Source of the DNA: an uncultured Carnobacteriaceae bacterium
GTDB taxonomy: Bacteria; Bacillota; Bacilli; Lactobacillales; Aerococcaceae
DNA length: 42,186 nucleotides
NCBI GenBank assembly: GCA_938039195.1
Contig: CALHVK010000048.1
Span: forward strand, 1-42,186
Reading direction: 5' to 3'
Below, one piece after another: positions 25,221-33,252 of this stretch; position 1 is the stretch's first letter; every line of letters starts with the position of its first letter. A program made the translations under genes and the position numbers. The notes below the pieces were generated by a model that saw only the letters and a program-made list of their open reading frames with translations, was not told where the DNA came from and did not search any database.

Positions 25221-26627
25221 ATGAAATACTTTTATCAGCAACTCTTCGGGTTCGTATCCGTGGTGCTGTTAACGATTGCTGCATGTGGAATTCTTTTCTA
25301 CAACGTAATGAGTAATAATGTGTATACACAGCGTTCTCAGCAATTGCAGTCGTATGCCAAAGGATTAATTGCGACTGATATGAGCGATGCGGATATTTAT
25401 AAGTTGGGGACCATTTTACGCGAAGAGAATGTCAGTATAGCGATGTTTGATGAAAATAACGCGATGACATATCCGTCCAGCAGTATTGATACAAAAACTG
25501 CATTAACGGAGGATGAATTAAATCACTTAAAAAATGGTGCTGCGATTAACTTAAAAGAAGTTCAAATGAACTTTACCGGAGAAGCCGTAGACAATTTAAT
25601 TACGGTATACTATCCCATTATTAAAAATGGACAGTATAAAGGATATGTGGCTTTAGCCAGTCCGATGAGTCGTATTCAGACCGAAGTACGCGAACTTCGT
25701 AATTCGATGTTTATTGCCTTTGGTGCTGCGATTATCATTGGAATTATGATGAGTTTTGTTTTTGCAAACTATCAAACACGTCGTATCAACAAACTACGTA
25801 TGGCGACTCGTAAGATTTCGGAAGGGGACTTCGATGTTAAACTTCCAGTCGAAAGTCGAGACGAGTTTGACGACTTAATAAAAGACTTTAACAACATGGC
25901 GCATTCGCTCCGCGAGTCTGAAAGAGAAGTTGAGCGACAAGAAAATGTCCGCCGTCAATTTATGATGGACGTGGCACACGAAATGCGTACACCATTGACA
26001 ACCATGAATGGATTGCTTGATGGATTGAAATACAATATGGTGCCAGAATCTCGTCGTGGCCGTTCACTGGAACTTATTTCTAGTGAAACACAACGATTGA
26101 TCAGGCTCGTTAACGAAAACCTCGACTACGAGAAGATTCGTTCGAACCAAATTGTATTAGTGCAACATCGTTTTGCAGGGATTGGAGCGATTCAAACCGT
26201 TGTAGAACAAATGCAAGAACTCGCAAAAGTGAAGAACAATACGTTGCGATATGAATGTGATAAAGACTTCAGCGTCTTTGCGGACTATGACCGATTTGTC
26301 CAAATCTTGGTGAACATCACAAAGAATGCCAACCAATTTACGGATAACGGGGAAATCGTAGTGAAGGCATGGAACGAAGGTAAAAAAGCGATTGTCGAGA
26401 TTTCAGATACGGGTATCGGAATCAATGAGAGCGAAATTAAAGAAATCTGGGAACGTTTCTACAAAGCAGACGTTTCAAGAAAGAGCACGAAGTATGGAGA
26501 AAGCGGCCTAGGCCTTGCGATTGTGAAGTCGCTTGTAACGAGTCACTGCGGTACAATCTCCGTCAAAAGTGAGGTTAACAAGGGAACAACCTTTAGAGTG
26601 GTATTCCCTGGTGAAATCGAAATGTAA
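25221..26627 (+). CDS. Membrane sensor histidine kinase
   Basis: This 468-residue kinase has membrane segment 1 at about residues 7-29, an extracellular sensing domain of about 130 residues, and membrane segment 2 at about 162-184. A HAMP domain (about 185-237) follows, then the H-box FMMDVAHEMRTPLT with H253, and the ATPase domain with NITKNANQF, DTGIGI and GLGLAIVKSL. It is the partner of the preceding regulator. The extracellular part shows no motif I recognise, so the signal cannot be named. Confidence 0.94.
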   Translation: MKYFYQQLFGFVSVVLLTIAACGILFYNVMSNNVYTQRSQQLQSYAKGLIATDMSDADIYKLGTILREENVSIAMFDENNAMTYPSSSIDTKTALTEDELNHLKNGAAINLKEVQMNFTGEAVDNLITVYYPIIKNGQYKGYVALASPMSRIQTEVRELRNSMFIAFGAAIIIGIMMSFVFANYQTRRINKLRMATRKISEGDFDVKLPVESRDEFDDLIKDFNNMAHSLRESEREVERQENVRRQFMMDVAHEMRTPLTTMNGLLDGLKYNMVPESRRGRSLELISSETQRLIRLVNENLDYEKIRSNQIVLVQHRFAGIGAIQTVVEQMQELAKVKNNTLRYECDKDFSVFADYDRFVQILVNITKNANQFTDNGEIVVKAWNEGKKAIVEISDTGIGINESEIKEIWERFYKADVSRKSTKYGESGLGLAIVKSLVTSHCGTISVKSEVNKGTTFRVVFPGEIEM

Positions 26628-26656
26628 TGAAGGAAGAACGAACAAGGAGGAAGGAA

Positions 26657-27268
26657 ATGTATTTACTTGGCCCATTCTATCAATGGCTAGTCCAATTATT
26701 TGATGGGCGAGTGAATCACCTTCCACTTGTTCGTTTGTTTATTTTCAGTGTAGACCACGCAATCGTCCTATTTGGAGGATGGTTGATCGTTTGGTCTATT
26801 TATTTATCTTCACGTAGAAAAGGGGAGATTTCCTGGAAGTGGGAACTCTACCGGAATTTATTTATCTTCTATATTATATTACTAGCGCAACTGACGATTT
26901 TTAGAAACACCGACGAAACCTTTACGGTAAAAGTCGTCACGCACCCAATCTCGGATATTATGTGGGTACCGTTTGTCGATAGCATCAAATTATTTATGCA
27001 AGGTTCGGTCTTTGCAGCGTATTATAATGTAGTAGGAAATATCGTCTGGTTTATGCCGCTTGGATTTTTCTGCGGACTACTCTATGGAAAAGAAAAGGGA
27101 CACTCGTATTCGATTTGGTATGGATTTTGGACCTCGTTTACCATCGAGTTTTTCCAATTTATCTTCTACACAGGGGTTAGCCATATCGATGATATCATCT
27201 GTAATGTGTTAGGAAGCTGGATGGGGTTCCTACTGTATCGAGGCATTATGAAATGGAGGGGAAAATAA
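26657..27268 (+). CDS. VanZ-like membrane protein
   Basis: From 26657 this is a 203-residue protein with about five membrane segments and the VanZ-family motifs NVVGNIVWFMPLGFFCG, IEFFQFIF and HIDDIICNVLGSWMGF. VanZ of enterococci gives low teicoplanin resistance by an unknown route, and most relatives have no known role. An ATG at 26627 overlaps the kinase stop, but AAGGAGGAAGG immediately before 26657 favours the later start. It is in one operon with the two-component genes and rlmI. Confidence 0.85.
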   Translation: MYLLGPFYQWLVQLFDGRVNHLPLVRLFIFSVDHAIVLFGGWLIVWSIYLSSRRKGEISWKWELYRNLFIFYIILLAQLTIFRNTDETFTVKVVTHPISDIMWVPFVDSIKLFMQGSVFAAYYNVVGNIVWFMPLGFFCGLLYGKEKGHSYSIWYGFWTSFTIEFFQFIFYTGVSHIDDIICNVLGSWMGFLLYRGIMKWRGK

Positions 27269-27271
27269 TCT

Positions 27272-28462
27272 ATGGGAACAATCATCGTGAAACAAAAAGC
27301 AGCGGGATTGATTAAAAAAGGAAGTCCACTGATTAGTCAGATGGACTTGGCGCAAGAGCTTCGTGCAGACGAAGGCGAAGTAGTGAAAGTTTATGACCAA
27401 CAACGTCATTTCCTAGGAATGGCCTATGTCGGATTCCAAAATAAGGGAGTTGCGTGGGTATATAGCCGTGAGGAAGACGAAGCGTTGGATGATGCGTTCT
27501 TTAGCGGTATCTTCAAGACGGCATTCGAGAATCGCCGTGCACTCTTGCATTCGGAGGATACGACGACTTTCCGTCTCTTCAACGGGGAAGGCGACGGCTT
27601 TGGCGGAGTGACGATTGACTGGTACGACGGTTTTATCGTTGTCTCTTGGTATAGCGAGGGTGTCTATCATTACCGTGACCTGATTTTAACGCAGGCGCTA
27701 GCAACGTTCGAAGGGGTCAAAGGAGTCTACGAAAAGATTCGTTTCAAGAATGAAGCAGATTTGTCAGAAAGTCAGTTTGTCGGCGGGATAGAAGCACCAG
27801 AACCATTAATCGTATTAGAAAATGGAATCAAATACGCGACTTATATGAATGAAGGATTGATGACTGGTATCTTCTTAGACCAGCGCGAGGTGCGCGAAAC
27901 GATTCGCCAGCGTTACAGTGCAGGACGTACCGTATTGAATACCTTCAGTTATACAGGGGCCTTTTCGGTTGCTGCAGCGATGGGTGGTGCGACTCAAACA
28001 ACTAGCGTGGACGTTGCCAACCGTAGTCTTGAGAAAACAAAAGAGCAGTTTGCAGTCAACGGAATCGACCCAGAAACGCAACAAATCTATGTCATGGACG
28101 TGTTCGATTATTTCAAATACGCCGTGAAGAAGAAGTTGAAGTTTGATACGGTCGTAGTGGATCCACCAAGCTTTGCACGTACGAAGAAGAGAACCTTCTC
28201 TGTGGCCAAAGACTACGGCAAACTAGTGGCGCAAATCACACCATTAGTCGCACCAAAAGGAACGCTCGTGTTATCTACAAATGCAGCGAATGTGAGCGAA
28301 TCTCAATTCCAACAAATGATTGAAAAAGGAATCCGCGAAGCAGAAGGCAATCGCGAGTTCCGCATCGTCTTGAAAAAAGGCTTGCCAAGCGATTTTGCAG
28401 TTCCAGTAGCCACACCACTAAGCGATTATCTTAAAGTTTTCTTTATTGAATTTAACAACTAG
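27272..28462 (+). CDS. Class I SAM-dependent rRNA methyltransferase (RlmI/YwbD type)
   Basis: This 396-residue protein has an N-terminal PUA domain (about 1-80), a linker domain and a Rossmann methyltransferase with LNTFSYTGAFSVAAAMGGA as motif I and VVVDPPSFARTKK as the cytosine-type catalytic motif. Relatives methylate 23S rRNA cytosine at C5 (RlmI, m5C1962 in E. coli). The exact target in this organism is inferred from family. It starts four bases after the VanZ-like gene. A perfect palindrome follows its stop. Confidence 0.9.
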   Translation: MGTIIVKQKAAGLIKKGSPLISQMDLAQELRADEGEVVKVYDQQRHFLGMAYVGFQNKGVAWVYSREEDEALDDAFFSGIFKTAFENRRALLHSEDTTTFRLFNGEGDGFGGVTIDWYDGFIVVSWYSEGVYHYRDLILTQALATFEGVKGVYEKIRFKNEADLSESQFVGGIEAPEPLIVLENGIKYATYMNEGLMTGIFLDQREVRETIRQRYSAGRTVLNTFSYTGAFSVAAAMGGATQTTSVDVANRSLEKTKEQFAVNGIDPETQQIYVMDVFDYFKYAVKKKLKFDTVVVDPPSFARTKKRTFSVAKDYGKLVAQITPLVAPKGTLVLSTNAANVSESQFQQMIEKGIREAEGNREFRIVLKKGLPSDFAVPVATPLSDYLKVFFIEFNN

Positions 28463-28467
28463 GACGC

Positions 28468-28503
28468 CTGCCCGAAATTCACTTATAAGTGAATTTCGGG
28501 CAG
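28468..28503. terminator. Perfect 36-bp palindrome after rlmI
   Basis: Eighteen bases from CTGCCCGAAATTCACTTA at 28468-28485 are repeated exactly as reverse complement to 28503. The stem is very strong, but only CTTTC follows it on the plus strand, so it is an atypical terminator. It begins five bases after the rlmI stop and could work in both directions or stabilise the mRNA end. Confidence 0.65.
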
Positions 28504-28662
28504 CTTTCATATGCACCTCTTACTCCTTTAGTAAACCCCGTCCTTATCCCATTTTCAAGGCACGGGAGGCCATTATAGGTACCGACATGTCATTTTCACA
28601 CTTTGGCACAAATCCCATTGCAACGCGGTTTCTAGCAGTTCACTTTTTTGCAAAAAAATCCA
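28504..28662. other. Unexplained gene-free segment beside element copy B
   Basis: On the minus strand there is a TATAAT (28572-28577), then AAAGGAG (28523-28529) and an ATG at 28510 opening a 30-codon frame that reads through the palindrome and ends at 28418 inside rlmI. The -35 is weak (TGTGAA). A 90-codon plus-strand frame (28446-28718) has no ribosome site and biased composition. I do not call either one a gene. Confidence 0.35.
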
Positions 28663-28864
28663 TTTTTTACAAACCACGAAAACCTTGCGGATTTTATAAC
28701 CACAGCATTGGGGAATAGCAACCAATGTGAATTACTGACTCTAGGGTGAAACCCGTAGAGTCAGTTTGAAGCTTGGTAGGAATTGAGACTTCGGCTCAAT
28801 CCGGTGCCCCATTACAGTAGCTATGAAGCAACCGCAACCGTTCGAAAAGGCTTGTAAGAAAAAA
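28663..28864 (-). repeat. Structured dispersed element, copy B (inverted)
   Basis: The core, 28720-28805, is 86 bases and, read on the minus strand, matches copy C (40284-40368) with two substitutions and one one-base indel. It runs from ACCGG to CATTGGTT. The outer arms are unrelated to those of copy C but complementary to each other: an 18-base block 28696-28713 pairs with 28807-28824 at 13 positions, three further positions being G-U on the core-sense strand. TTGCGG at 28685 pairs with CCGCAA at 28832, and TTTTTTAC at 28663 with GTAAGAAAAAA at 28854. It lies between rlmI and the rplK promoter and is non-coding. Confidence 0.85.
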
Positions 28865-28900
28865 CGTAAGTTTTTTTATAAAAATAGAAAACTATAAATA

Positions 28901-28929
28901 TTGCATTGCAAATTAAGTTTTGATATAAT
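28901..28929 (+). promoter_or_regulatory. Promoter of rplK-rplA
   Basis: TTGCAT at 28901-28906, a 17-base spacer and TATAAT at 28924-28929, the latter also preceded by TGA (extended -10). The transcript would begin near 28936, giving a leader of about 90 bases. Confidence 0.88.
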
Positions 28930-28963
28930 ACCAAAGTGCATGAAAATGCACATGTCGGAACAC

Positions 28964-28999
28964 CGTGGGAGGAGAAATCTTCATCTCCATTAAACCACG
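28964..28999 (+). promoter_or_regulatory. L1-type regulatory hairpin in the rplK leader
   Basis: CGTGG at 28964-28968 pairs with CCACG at 28995-28999. The inner side holds GGGAGGAG and a second pairing GGAGA/TCTCC. The combination GTGGGAGG and TTAAACCAC resembles the 23S rRNA site for L1, by which L1 represses its own operon in bacteria. The same layout recurs before rplA. Confidence 0.6.
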
Positions 29000-29027
29000 C
29001 ACGAAACAATCAAGGAGGTAATGTCTC

Positions 29028-29453
29028 GTGGCTAAAAAAGTTGTAAAACTAGTTAAATTACAAATTCCTGCAGGTAAAGCAACTCCAGCTCCACCAGTAG
29101 GTCCAGCTTTAGGTCAAGCACAAGTGAACATCATGGGATTCTGTAAAGAATTCAATGCTCGTACAGCTGACCAAGCAGGTTTAATCATTCCGGTTGTGAT
29201 TTCAGTTTATGAAGACCGTTCATTCGACTTCATCTGTAAAACACCACCAGCAGCAGTATTATTAAAGAAAGCTGCTAAAGTTGAAAAAGGTTCAGGCGAA
29301 CCAAACAAGAAAAAAGTTGCTACTGTAACTCGTGATCAAGTTAGAGAAATTGCTGAATTAAAAGCACCTGACTTAAATGCAGCAGACGTAGAAGCTGCTA
29401 TGCGCATGGTCGAAGGTACAGCCCGTTCAATGGGATTTGTAGTAGAAGGCTAA
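29028..29453 (+). CDS. rplK: Ribosomal protein L11
   Basis: This 141-residue protein of the large subunit binds the GTPase-associated centre of 23S rRNA and is needed for stringent-factor activation. It has the family start KLVKLQIPAGKATPAPPVGP and the C-terminal rRNA-binding part with APDLNAADVEAAMRMVEGTARSMG. The start is GTG at 29028, with AAGGAGGT eleven bases upstream. It is the first gene of the L11-L1 operon. In many Firmicutes nusG precedes it; here it does not. Confidence 0.98.
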   Translation: MAKKVVKLVKLQIPAGKATPAPPVGPALGQAQVNIMGFCKEFNARTADQAGLIIPVVISVYEDRSFDFICKTPPAAVLLKKAAKVEKGSGEPNKKKVATVTRDQVREIAELKAPDLNAADVEAAMRMVEGTARSMGFVVEG

Positions 29454-29473
29454 AAACAAATGCAGCTTCCAAA

Positions 29474-29534
29474 AGTCCCTAGCACGAGTGTTTCACTCAT
29501 GGACTTTGTGGGAGGTAAAACCGTTAAAACCACA
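29474..29534 (+). promoter_or_regulatory. Second L1-type site, between rplK and rplA
   Basis: A hairpin AGTCC/GGACT (29474, 29501) with inner GAGTG/CACTC is followed by TGTGG at 29507-29511 pairing with CCACA at 29530-29534 around GGAGGTAAAACCG. The GTGGGAGG and TTAAAACCAC words match those of the rplK leader. L1 binding here would control its own translation. Confidence 0.55.
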
Positions 29535-29554
29535 CAATAGGAGGAAATTATACA

Positions 29555-30244
29555 ATGGCAAAGAAAAGCAAAAAATATTTAGAAGCCGCTAAAAAAATCG
29601 ATTCTTCTAAAGCTTACTCAGTTGAAGAAGCAATCGCATTAGCAAAAGAAACAGATTTCGCTAAATTTGATGCATCTGTAGAAGTTGCATACCGTTTAGG
29701 TTTAGATCCAAAGAAAGCTGACCAACAATTACGTGGAGCAGTTGTGCTTCCAAACGGAACAGGTAAAACTCAACGCGTATTAGTATTCGCAAAAGGTGAA
29801 AAAGCTAAAGAAGCTGAAGCAGCTGGTGCAGACTACGTTGGTGACAGCGAATTAGCTCAAAAAATCGCAGGCGGATGGTTTGAGTTCGACGTTATCGTTG
29901 CAACACCTGACATGATGGGTGAAGTTGGTCGTTTAGGTCGTGTATTAGGACCTAAAGGCTTAATGCCAAACCCTAAAACAGGTACTGTTACAATGGACGT
30001 AACAAAAGCTGTTGAAGAAATCAAAGCTGGTAAAGTAACTTACCGTGTTGACAAAGCTGGTAACATCCACGTTCCAATCGGTAAAGTTTCATTCTCAGAT
30101 GAAAAATTAGTAGAAAACTTCAAAACAATTCACGAAACATTATTACGTATCAAACCTGCTACAGTTAAAGGTCAATACGTACGTAACGTTGCTGTGACAA
30201 CTACTTTCGGCCCTGGGGTTAAAGTAGACGTAGCTTCTCTATAA
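29555..30244 (+). CDS. rplA: Ribosomal protein L1
   Basis: This 229-residue protein of the L1 stalk moves deacylated tRNA out of the E site and represses its own mRNA. Conserved parts are VEVAYRLGLDPKKADQQLRG, VLPNGTGKTQRVLVFAKGE, RLGRVLGPKGLMPNPKTGTV and YRVDKAGNIHVPIGKVSF. TAGGAGGAAA precedes the ATG. Full length, and it ends the operon at a terminator. Confidence 0.98.
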   Translation: MAKKSKKYLEAAKKIDSSKAYSVEEAIALAKETDFAKFDASVEVAYRLGLDPKKADQQLRGAVVLPNGTGKTQRVLVFAKGEKAKEAEAAGADYVGDSELAQKIAGGWFEFDVIVATPDMMGEVGRLGRVLGPKGLMPNPKTGTVTMDVTKAVEEIKAGKVTYRVDKAGNIHVPIGKVSFSDEKLVENFKTIHETLLRIKPATVKGQYVRNVAVTTTFGPGVKVDVASL

Positions 30245-30257
30245 TTTAAAATTGATG

Positions 30258-30286
30258 GAACCAGGCCTTGTGCTTGGTTCTTTTTT
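30258..30286 (+). terminator. Intrinsic terminator of rplK-rplA
   Basis: GAACCAGG at 30258-30265 pairs with CTTGGTTC at 30273-30280 (one G-T pair), followed by six T residues. Confidence 0.88.
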
Positions 30287-30300
30287 ATTAGTGTTTTTTG

Positions 30301-30329
30301 TTGACAATGAAGAGTCAATCATGTAAACT
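30301..30329 (+). promoter_or_regulatory. Promoter of rplJ-rplL
   Basis: A consensus -35 TTGACA at 30301-30306, a 17-base spacer and TAAACT at 30324-30329. It serves the L10 leader and the two stalk genes. Confidence 0.85.
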
Positions 30330-30340
30330 AATAAAAGTTG

Positions 30341-30470
30341 AATGCGACCGAAGACAGTAGGGGGCACAAGCCTTAATATCCTACCGAGGGAGAACAAGTT
30401 GATCTTATTTCTCTATGTCTTTGTGGGTATAGAGTTTTTTTTATGCCCTACCTAAATTTCAGGAGGTGAA
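30341..30470 (+). ncRNA. Ribosomal protein L10 leader with attenuator
   Basis: The 5' part (CGACCGAAGACAGTAGG, then CCTTAATATCCTACCGAGG) matches the known L10 leader that binds the L10-L12 complex. Near the end CTCTAT at 30411-30416 can pair with ATAGAG around 30429-30434, followed by eight T residues, which makes an intrinsic terminator before rplJ. Excess L10 would favour termination. The ends given are approximate. Confidence 0.85.
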
Positions 30471-30478
30471 AAACGAAG

Positions 30479-30982
30479 ATGAGTGAAGCAATCATTGCTA
30501 AAAAAGCGCAACTAGTTACAGAAGTTGCTGAACAGTTCAAAAACGCATCATCAGTTGTTGTTGTGGACTATTTAGGAATTACTGTAGAAGAAGCAACAAA
30601 TCTACGTTCAGAATTACGTAAAGCAGGTGTACAATTTGCAGTTGTTAAAAACAGCATTTTATCACGTGCAGCTAAAGAAGCTGGTTTAGAAGGAATGGAT
30701 GACATTTTCAAAGGACCATCAGCTGTAGCTTTCAGTAACGAAGATGTAGTAGCTCCTGCTAAAATCTTAGCTGACTTTGCTAAAAAAGTTGAAGCTTTAG
30801 AAATTAAAGCAGGTGTTGTTGAGGGTAAAGTTTCTTCAAAAGAAGAAATCGAAGCTCTTGCAAAATTACCAAGCCGCGAAGGGTTACTTTCAATGCTATT
30901 ATCAGTATTACAAGCACCAGTTCGCAACACTGCATTGGCAATCAAAGCCGTTGCAGATCAAAAAGATGGCGCAGCAGCTTAA
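30479..30982 (+). CDS. rplJ: Ribosomal protein L10
   Basis: This 167-residue protein forms the base of the ribosomal stalk and holds the L7/L12 dimers through its C-terminal helix. Characteristic parts are VVVDYLGITVEEATNLRSELRKAG and the SREGLLSMLLSVLQAPVRNTALAIKAV tail (shown here by its ends). SD AGGAGGTG lies ahead of the ATG. Autoregulated through the leader above. Confidence 0.98.
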   Translation: MSEAIIAKKAQLVTEVAEQFKNASSVVVVDYLGITVEEATNLRSELRKAGVQFAVVKNSILSRAAKEAGLEGMDDIFKGPSAVAFSNEDVVAPAKILADFAKKVEALEIKAGVVEGKVSSKEEIEALAKLPSREGLLSMLLSVLQAPVRNTALAIKAVADQKDGAAA

Positions 30983-31053
30983 TAAAGCTAGCTAACTTTT
31001 AAAAACACAAACAAAAAATTATTAAAACAACCAAAAAATGGAGGAAATTAAAA

Positions 31054-31422
31054 ATGGCATTAAACATTGAACAAATCATTGCTGACATTAAAGAAGCAAC
31101 TGTATTAGAATTAAACGACTTAGTAAAAGCTATCGAAGAAGAATTTGGCGTAACAGCAGCAGCTCCTGTAGCTGTAGTAGCTGGTGGCGCTGGTGAAGCT
31201 GCAGAAGAAAAATCTGACTTCACTGTAGAATTAACTTCTGCTGGAGATCAAAAAATTAAAGTAATCAAAGTTGTTCGTGAAGCAACTGGATTAGGATTAA
31301 AAGAAGCTAAAGCATTAGTTGATGGCGCTCCTGGCGTATTAAAAGAAGGCGTAGCTAAAGAAGAAGCTGAAGCATTAAAAGCTCAATTAGAAGAAGTTGG
31401 CGCTTCAGTAACATTAAAATAA
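31054..31422 (+). CDS. rplL: Ribosomal protein L7/L12
   Basis: This 122-residue stalk protein recruits translation factors. The N-terminal dimerisation helices (IEQIIADIKEATVLELNDLV), an Ala/Gly hinge near residues 38-50, and the factor-binding C-terminal domain with KIKVIKVVREATGLGLKEAK are all present. ATGGAGGAAATT gives the ribosome site. A strong terminator closes the operon. Confidence 0.99.
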   Translation: MALNIEQIIADIKEATVLELNDLVKAIEEEFGVTAAAPVAVVAGGAGEAAEEKSDFTVELTSAGDQKIKVIKVVREATGLGLKEAKALVDGAPGVLKEGVAKEEAEALKAQLEEVGASVTLK

Positions 31423-31440
31423 TTTTTAATGACACTTTTA

Positions 31441-31470
31441 AAGGTCGGACTATCCAGTCCGGCCTTTTTT
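31441..31470 (+). terminator. Intrinsic terminator of rplJ-rplL
   Basis: AAGGTCGGACT at 31441-31451 pairs with AGTCCGGCCTT at 31456-31466, followed by a T run. Confidence 0.92.
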
Positions 31471-31513
31471 GTGTAGAATAAAAGAGATTTGGTAGTGGAA
31501 AGGGAGCTTTTTG

Positions 31514-32290
31514 ATGAAATTTCATGAATTTGGAGATAATCATAATCCTCATATCATATTGATTCATGGTGGAGGGAATTCGTGGTGGAATTATTTGAGA
31601 CAAGCGCGTCTTCTGTCAGATAGATACCATGTGATTTTGCCAGAGCTAGATGGTCATGGTGAGGAGTGTCAAAAAGAATATGTGTCCACAGAACAATCTG
31701 CACAGGAAATTCTGGCGTATATAAAAGAACAATGCGATGGGCATGTATTTGCTTTAGGAGGAGTCTCTCTTGGGGGACAAATTGTCATGGAGTTACTTTC
31801 GTTAGATTCTCATATAGCTGACAAAGCCATTATTGATGGAAGCCTCTGCATTCCTCAACCTAAACTAGCAAAAATGAGTATCTTGTTTGTAAAAGGTTTT
31901 GGGAAGTTGATGTTCGGTAAGGCTGCATGTAAAATGCAATTAAAACTCATGAAAAAGATGTATCCTAAGATGGCTTATCCGGAAGAATTAGAAAACTACT
32001 ATTTGGAAGATATGTCACGGTTACCGATGAAAACATTAGTAACGATTTATAAGACCTATATGGCCAGTTATCAATTGAAACCAGCGATTTCAAATAGTTC
32101 AGCAGAGGTTCTCTATATTTATGGAGAAAAAGAAATGAAGTGCGTAAAGGAATCGGCAAAACTATTTCAACAAATGCATCCTAATTGCACGCTGTATGAA
32201 GCCAAGGGGTATAATCACGGATATTTATCCACTTATCTTCCCTTGGAGTGGATGGAATTAGTAACACCATTTTTAGAAAGAAATGAGTAG
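31514..32290 (+). CDS. Alpha/beta hydrolase
   Basis: This 258-residue alpha/beta-fold hydrolase has the oxyanion-hole strand IILIHGGGNSWWNYLRQ at about residues 14-30, the nucleophile elbow GGVSLGG near residue 84, an acidic residue in YIYGEKE and a catalytic His candidate in GYNHGYLS. The substrate is unknown. AAAGGGAGC precedes the ATG at 31514. A TTG three bases earlier is possible. It overlaps the next hydrolase frame only if the upstream ATG of that gene is used. Confidence 0.85.
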   Translation: MKFHEFGDNHNPHIILIHGGGNSWWNYLRQARLLSDRYHVILPELDGHGEECQKEYVSTEQSAQEILAYIKEQCDGHVFALGGVSLGGQIVMELLSLDSHIADKAIIDGSLCIPQPKLAKMSILFVKGFGKLMFGKAACKMQLKLMKKMYPKMAYPEELENYYLEDMSRLPMKTLVTIYKTYMASYQLKPAISNSSAEVLYIYGEKEMKCVKESAKLFQQMHPNCTLYEAKGYNHGYLSTYLPLEWMELVTPFLERNE

Positions 32291-32315
32291 CGTTAAAAGG
32301 AAAGGAGGTTTAGCA

Positions 32316-33209
32316 ATGTCACTTACGAGTCATATTGTCCGCACGTTATTTACGATTGGGGACTTAAAACGAGACTTGGGTTGGGTTCCACCGACGAATG
32401 TCGAGACTGTTGAAAATGTATCTTATGGATCCTGCGACAAGTGGCATTTGCTGGACCTCTATCGTCCGAAAGATGCGGAAGGCAAATTGCCCGTACTTCT
32501 GAATATTCACGGCGGTGCTTGGGTTTACGGAGATAAGAAGGTATACGCTCCGTATTGTATGTATTTAGCTACCCAAGGATTTGCGGTGGTGAACGCTAGC
32601 TACCGGCTCGCGCCAAAGCACACTTTTCCTGCTCCTTTAGAAGATGTGGGAGCTATGGTAGAGTGGGTATTTCATCACGCAGATGAGTATGGCTTCGATC
32701 TTTCGAATCTTTTCTTTGTGGGAGATTCTGCAGGAGCGCATTTGGCGACGGCGTATACGGCTATTCAGTTGAATGACGCCTATGCGGAAAGTTTTCCTGG
32801 GATTAAAGTAGCAAAAAGGTTTGTTCCGAAAGGATTGCTCTTAAACTGTGGAGTCTTTGATATGGAGGCCGAATGGAAGAAGCAAGGACGTGCGTTGACA
32901 CCGTTTTTAACGGATCTACTTGGTGAGAAACCGACCGTTGAAGCTGTGAAGAAAATGAGCCCTGCGAAGTATATTACTTCAGATTTCCCGCCTGTTCATA
33001 TGACAACGAGTAATGGAGATTTTTTACGCAAGCATTCTTATCGCTTGAAGGAAGTATTAGAGAAGAAGGGCGTGGAAATTGTATTTAAGGAATATGGGGA
33101 GAGAATGAAACCGCAAGGGCATGTATTCCATTTGAATCTGAAAAATAAAGTGGGACAACAATGTAACAAAGAGCAGCTGTTGTTTATAAAACAAATTATG
33201 GAAAATTAA
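32316..33209 (+). CDS. Esterase/lipase of the alpha/beta hydrolase (HSL-like) family
   Basis: Counted from 32316 this is a 297-residue hydrolase with the HGG oxyanion motif LLNIHGGAWVYGDK near residue 71 and the nucleophile motif FFVGDSAGAHLATAY near residue 146. The C-terminal GHVFHLN supplies a His. This layout is typical of hormone-sensitive-lipase-like esterases. An upstream in-frame ATG at 32283 is within the previous gene; AAAGGAGG just before 32316 favours the later start. Substrate unknown. A terminator shared with the convergent murR-like gene follows. Confidence 0.88.
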   Translation: MSLTSHIVRTLFTIGDLKRDLGWVPPTNVETVENVSYGSCDKWHLLDLYRPKDAEGKLPVLLNIHGGAWVYGDKKVYAPYCMYLATQGFAVVNASYRLAPKHTFPAPLEDVGAMVEWVFHHADEYGFDLSNLFFVGDSAGAHLATAYTAIQLNDAYAESFPGIKVAKRFVPKGLLLNCGVFDMEAEWKKQGRALTPFLTDLLGEKPTVEAVKKMSPAKYITSDFPPVHMTTSNGDFLRKHSYRLKEVLEKKGVEIVFKEYGERMKPQGHVFHLNLKNKVGQQCNKEQLLFIKQIMEN

Positions 33210-33242
33210 AACTCGAAGCGTAATTTGCTTCGAGTTTTTTTG
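33210..33242. terminator. Bidirectional terminator between the esterase and the RpiR-type gene
   Basis: AACTCGAAGC at 33210-33219 pairs perfectly with GCTTCGAGTT at 33226-33235, with a T run to the right and AAAA to the left. It can serve both converging genes. Confidence 0.88.
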
Positions 33243-33252
33243 TGTTTGTGTT

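Noticed and set aside
28446..28718. 90-codon plus-strand ORF after rlmI
   Set aside because: It has no ribosome site, overlaps the rlmI end, runs through a perfect palindrome and into element copy B, and its composition is not protein-like.
28663..28864. 6S RNA
   Set aside because: 6S RNA is one long rod with a central bubble and occurs once or twice per genome. This element has a branched core with long internal hairpins and three copies in 42 kb.
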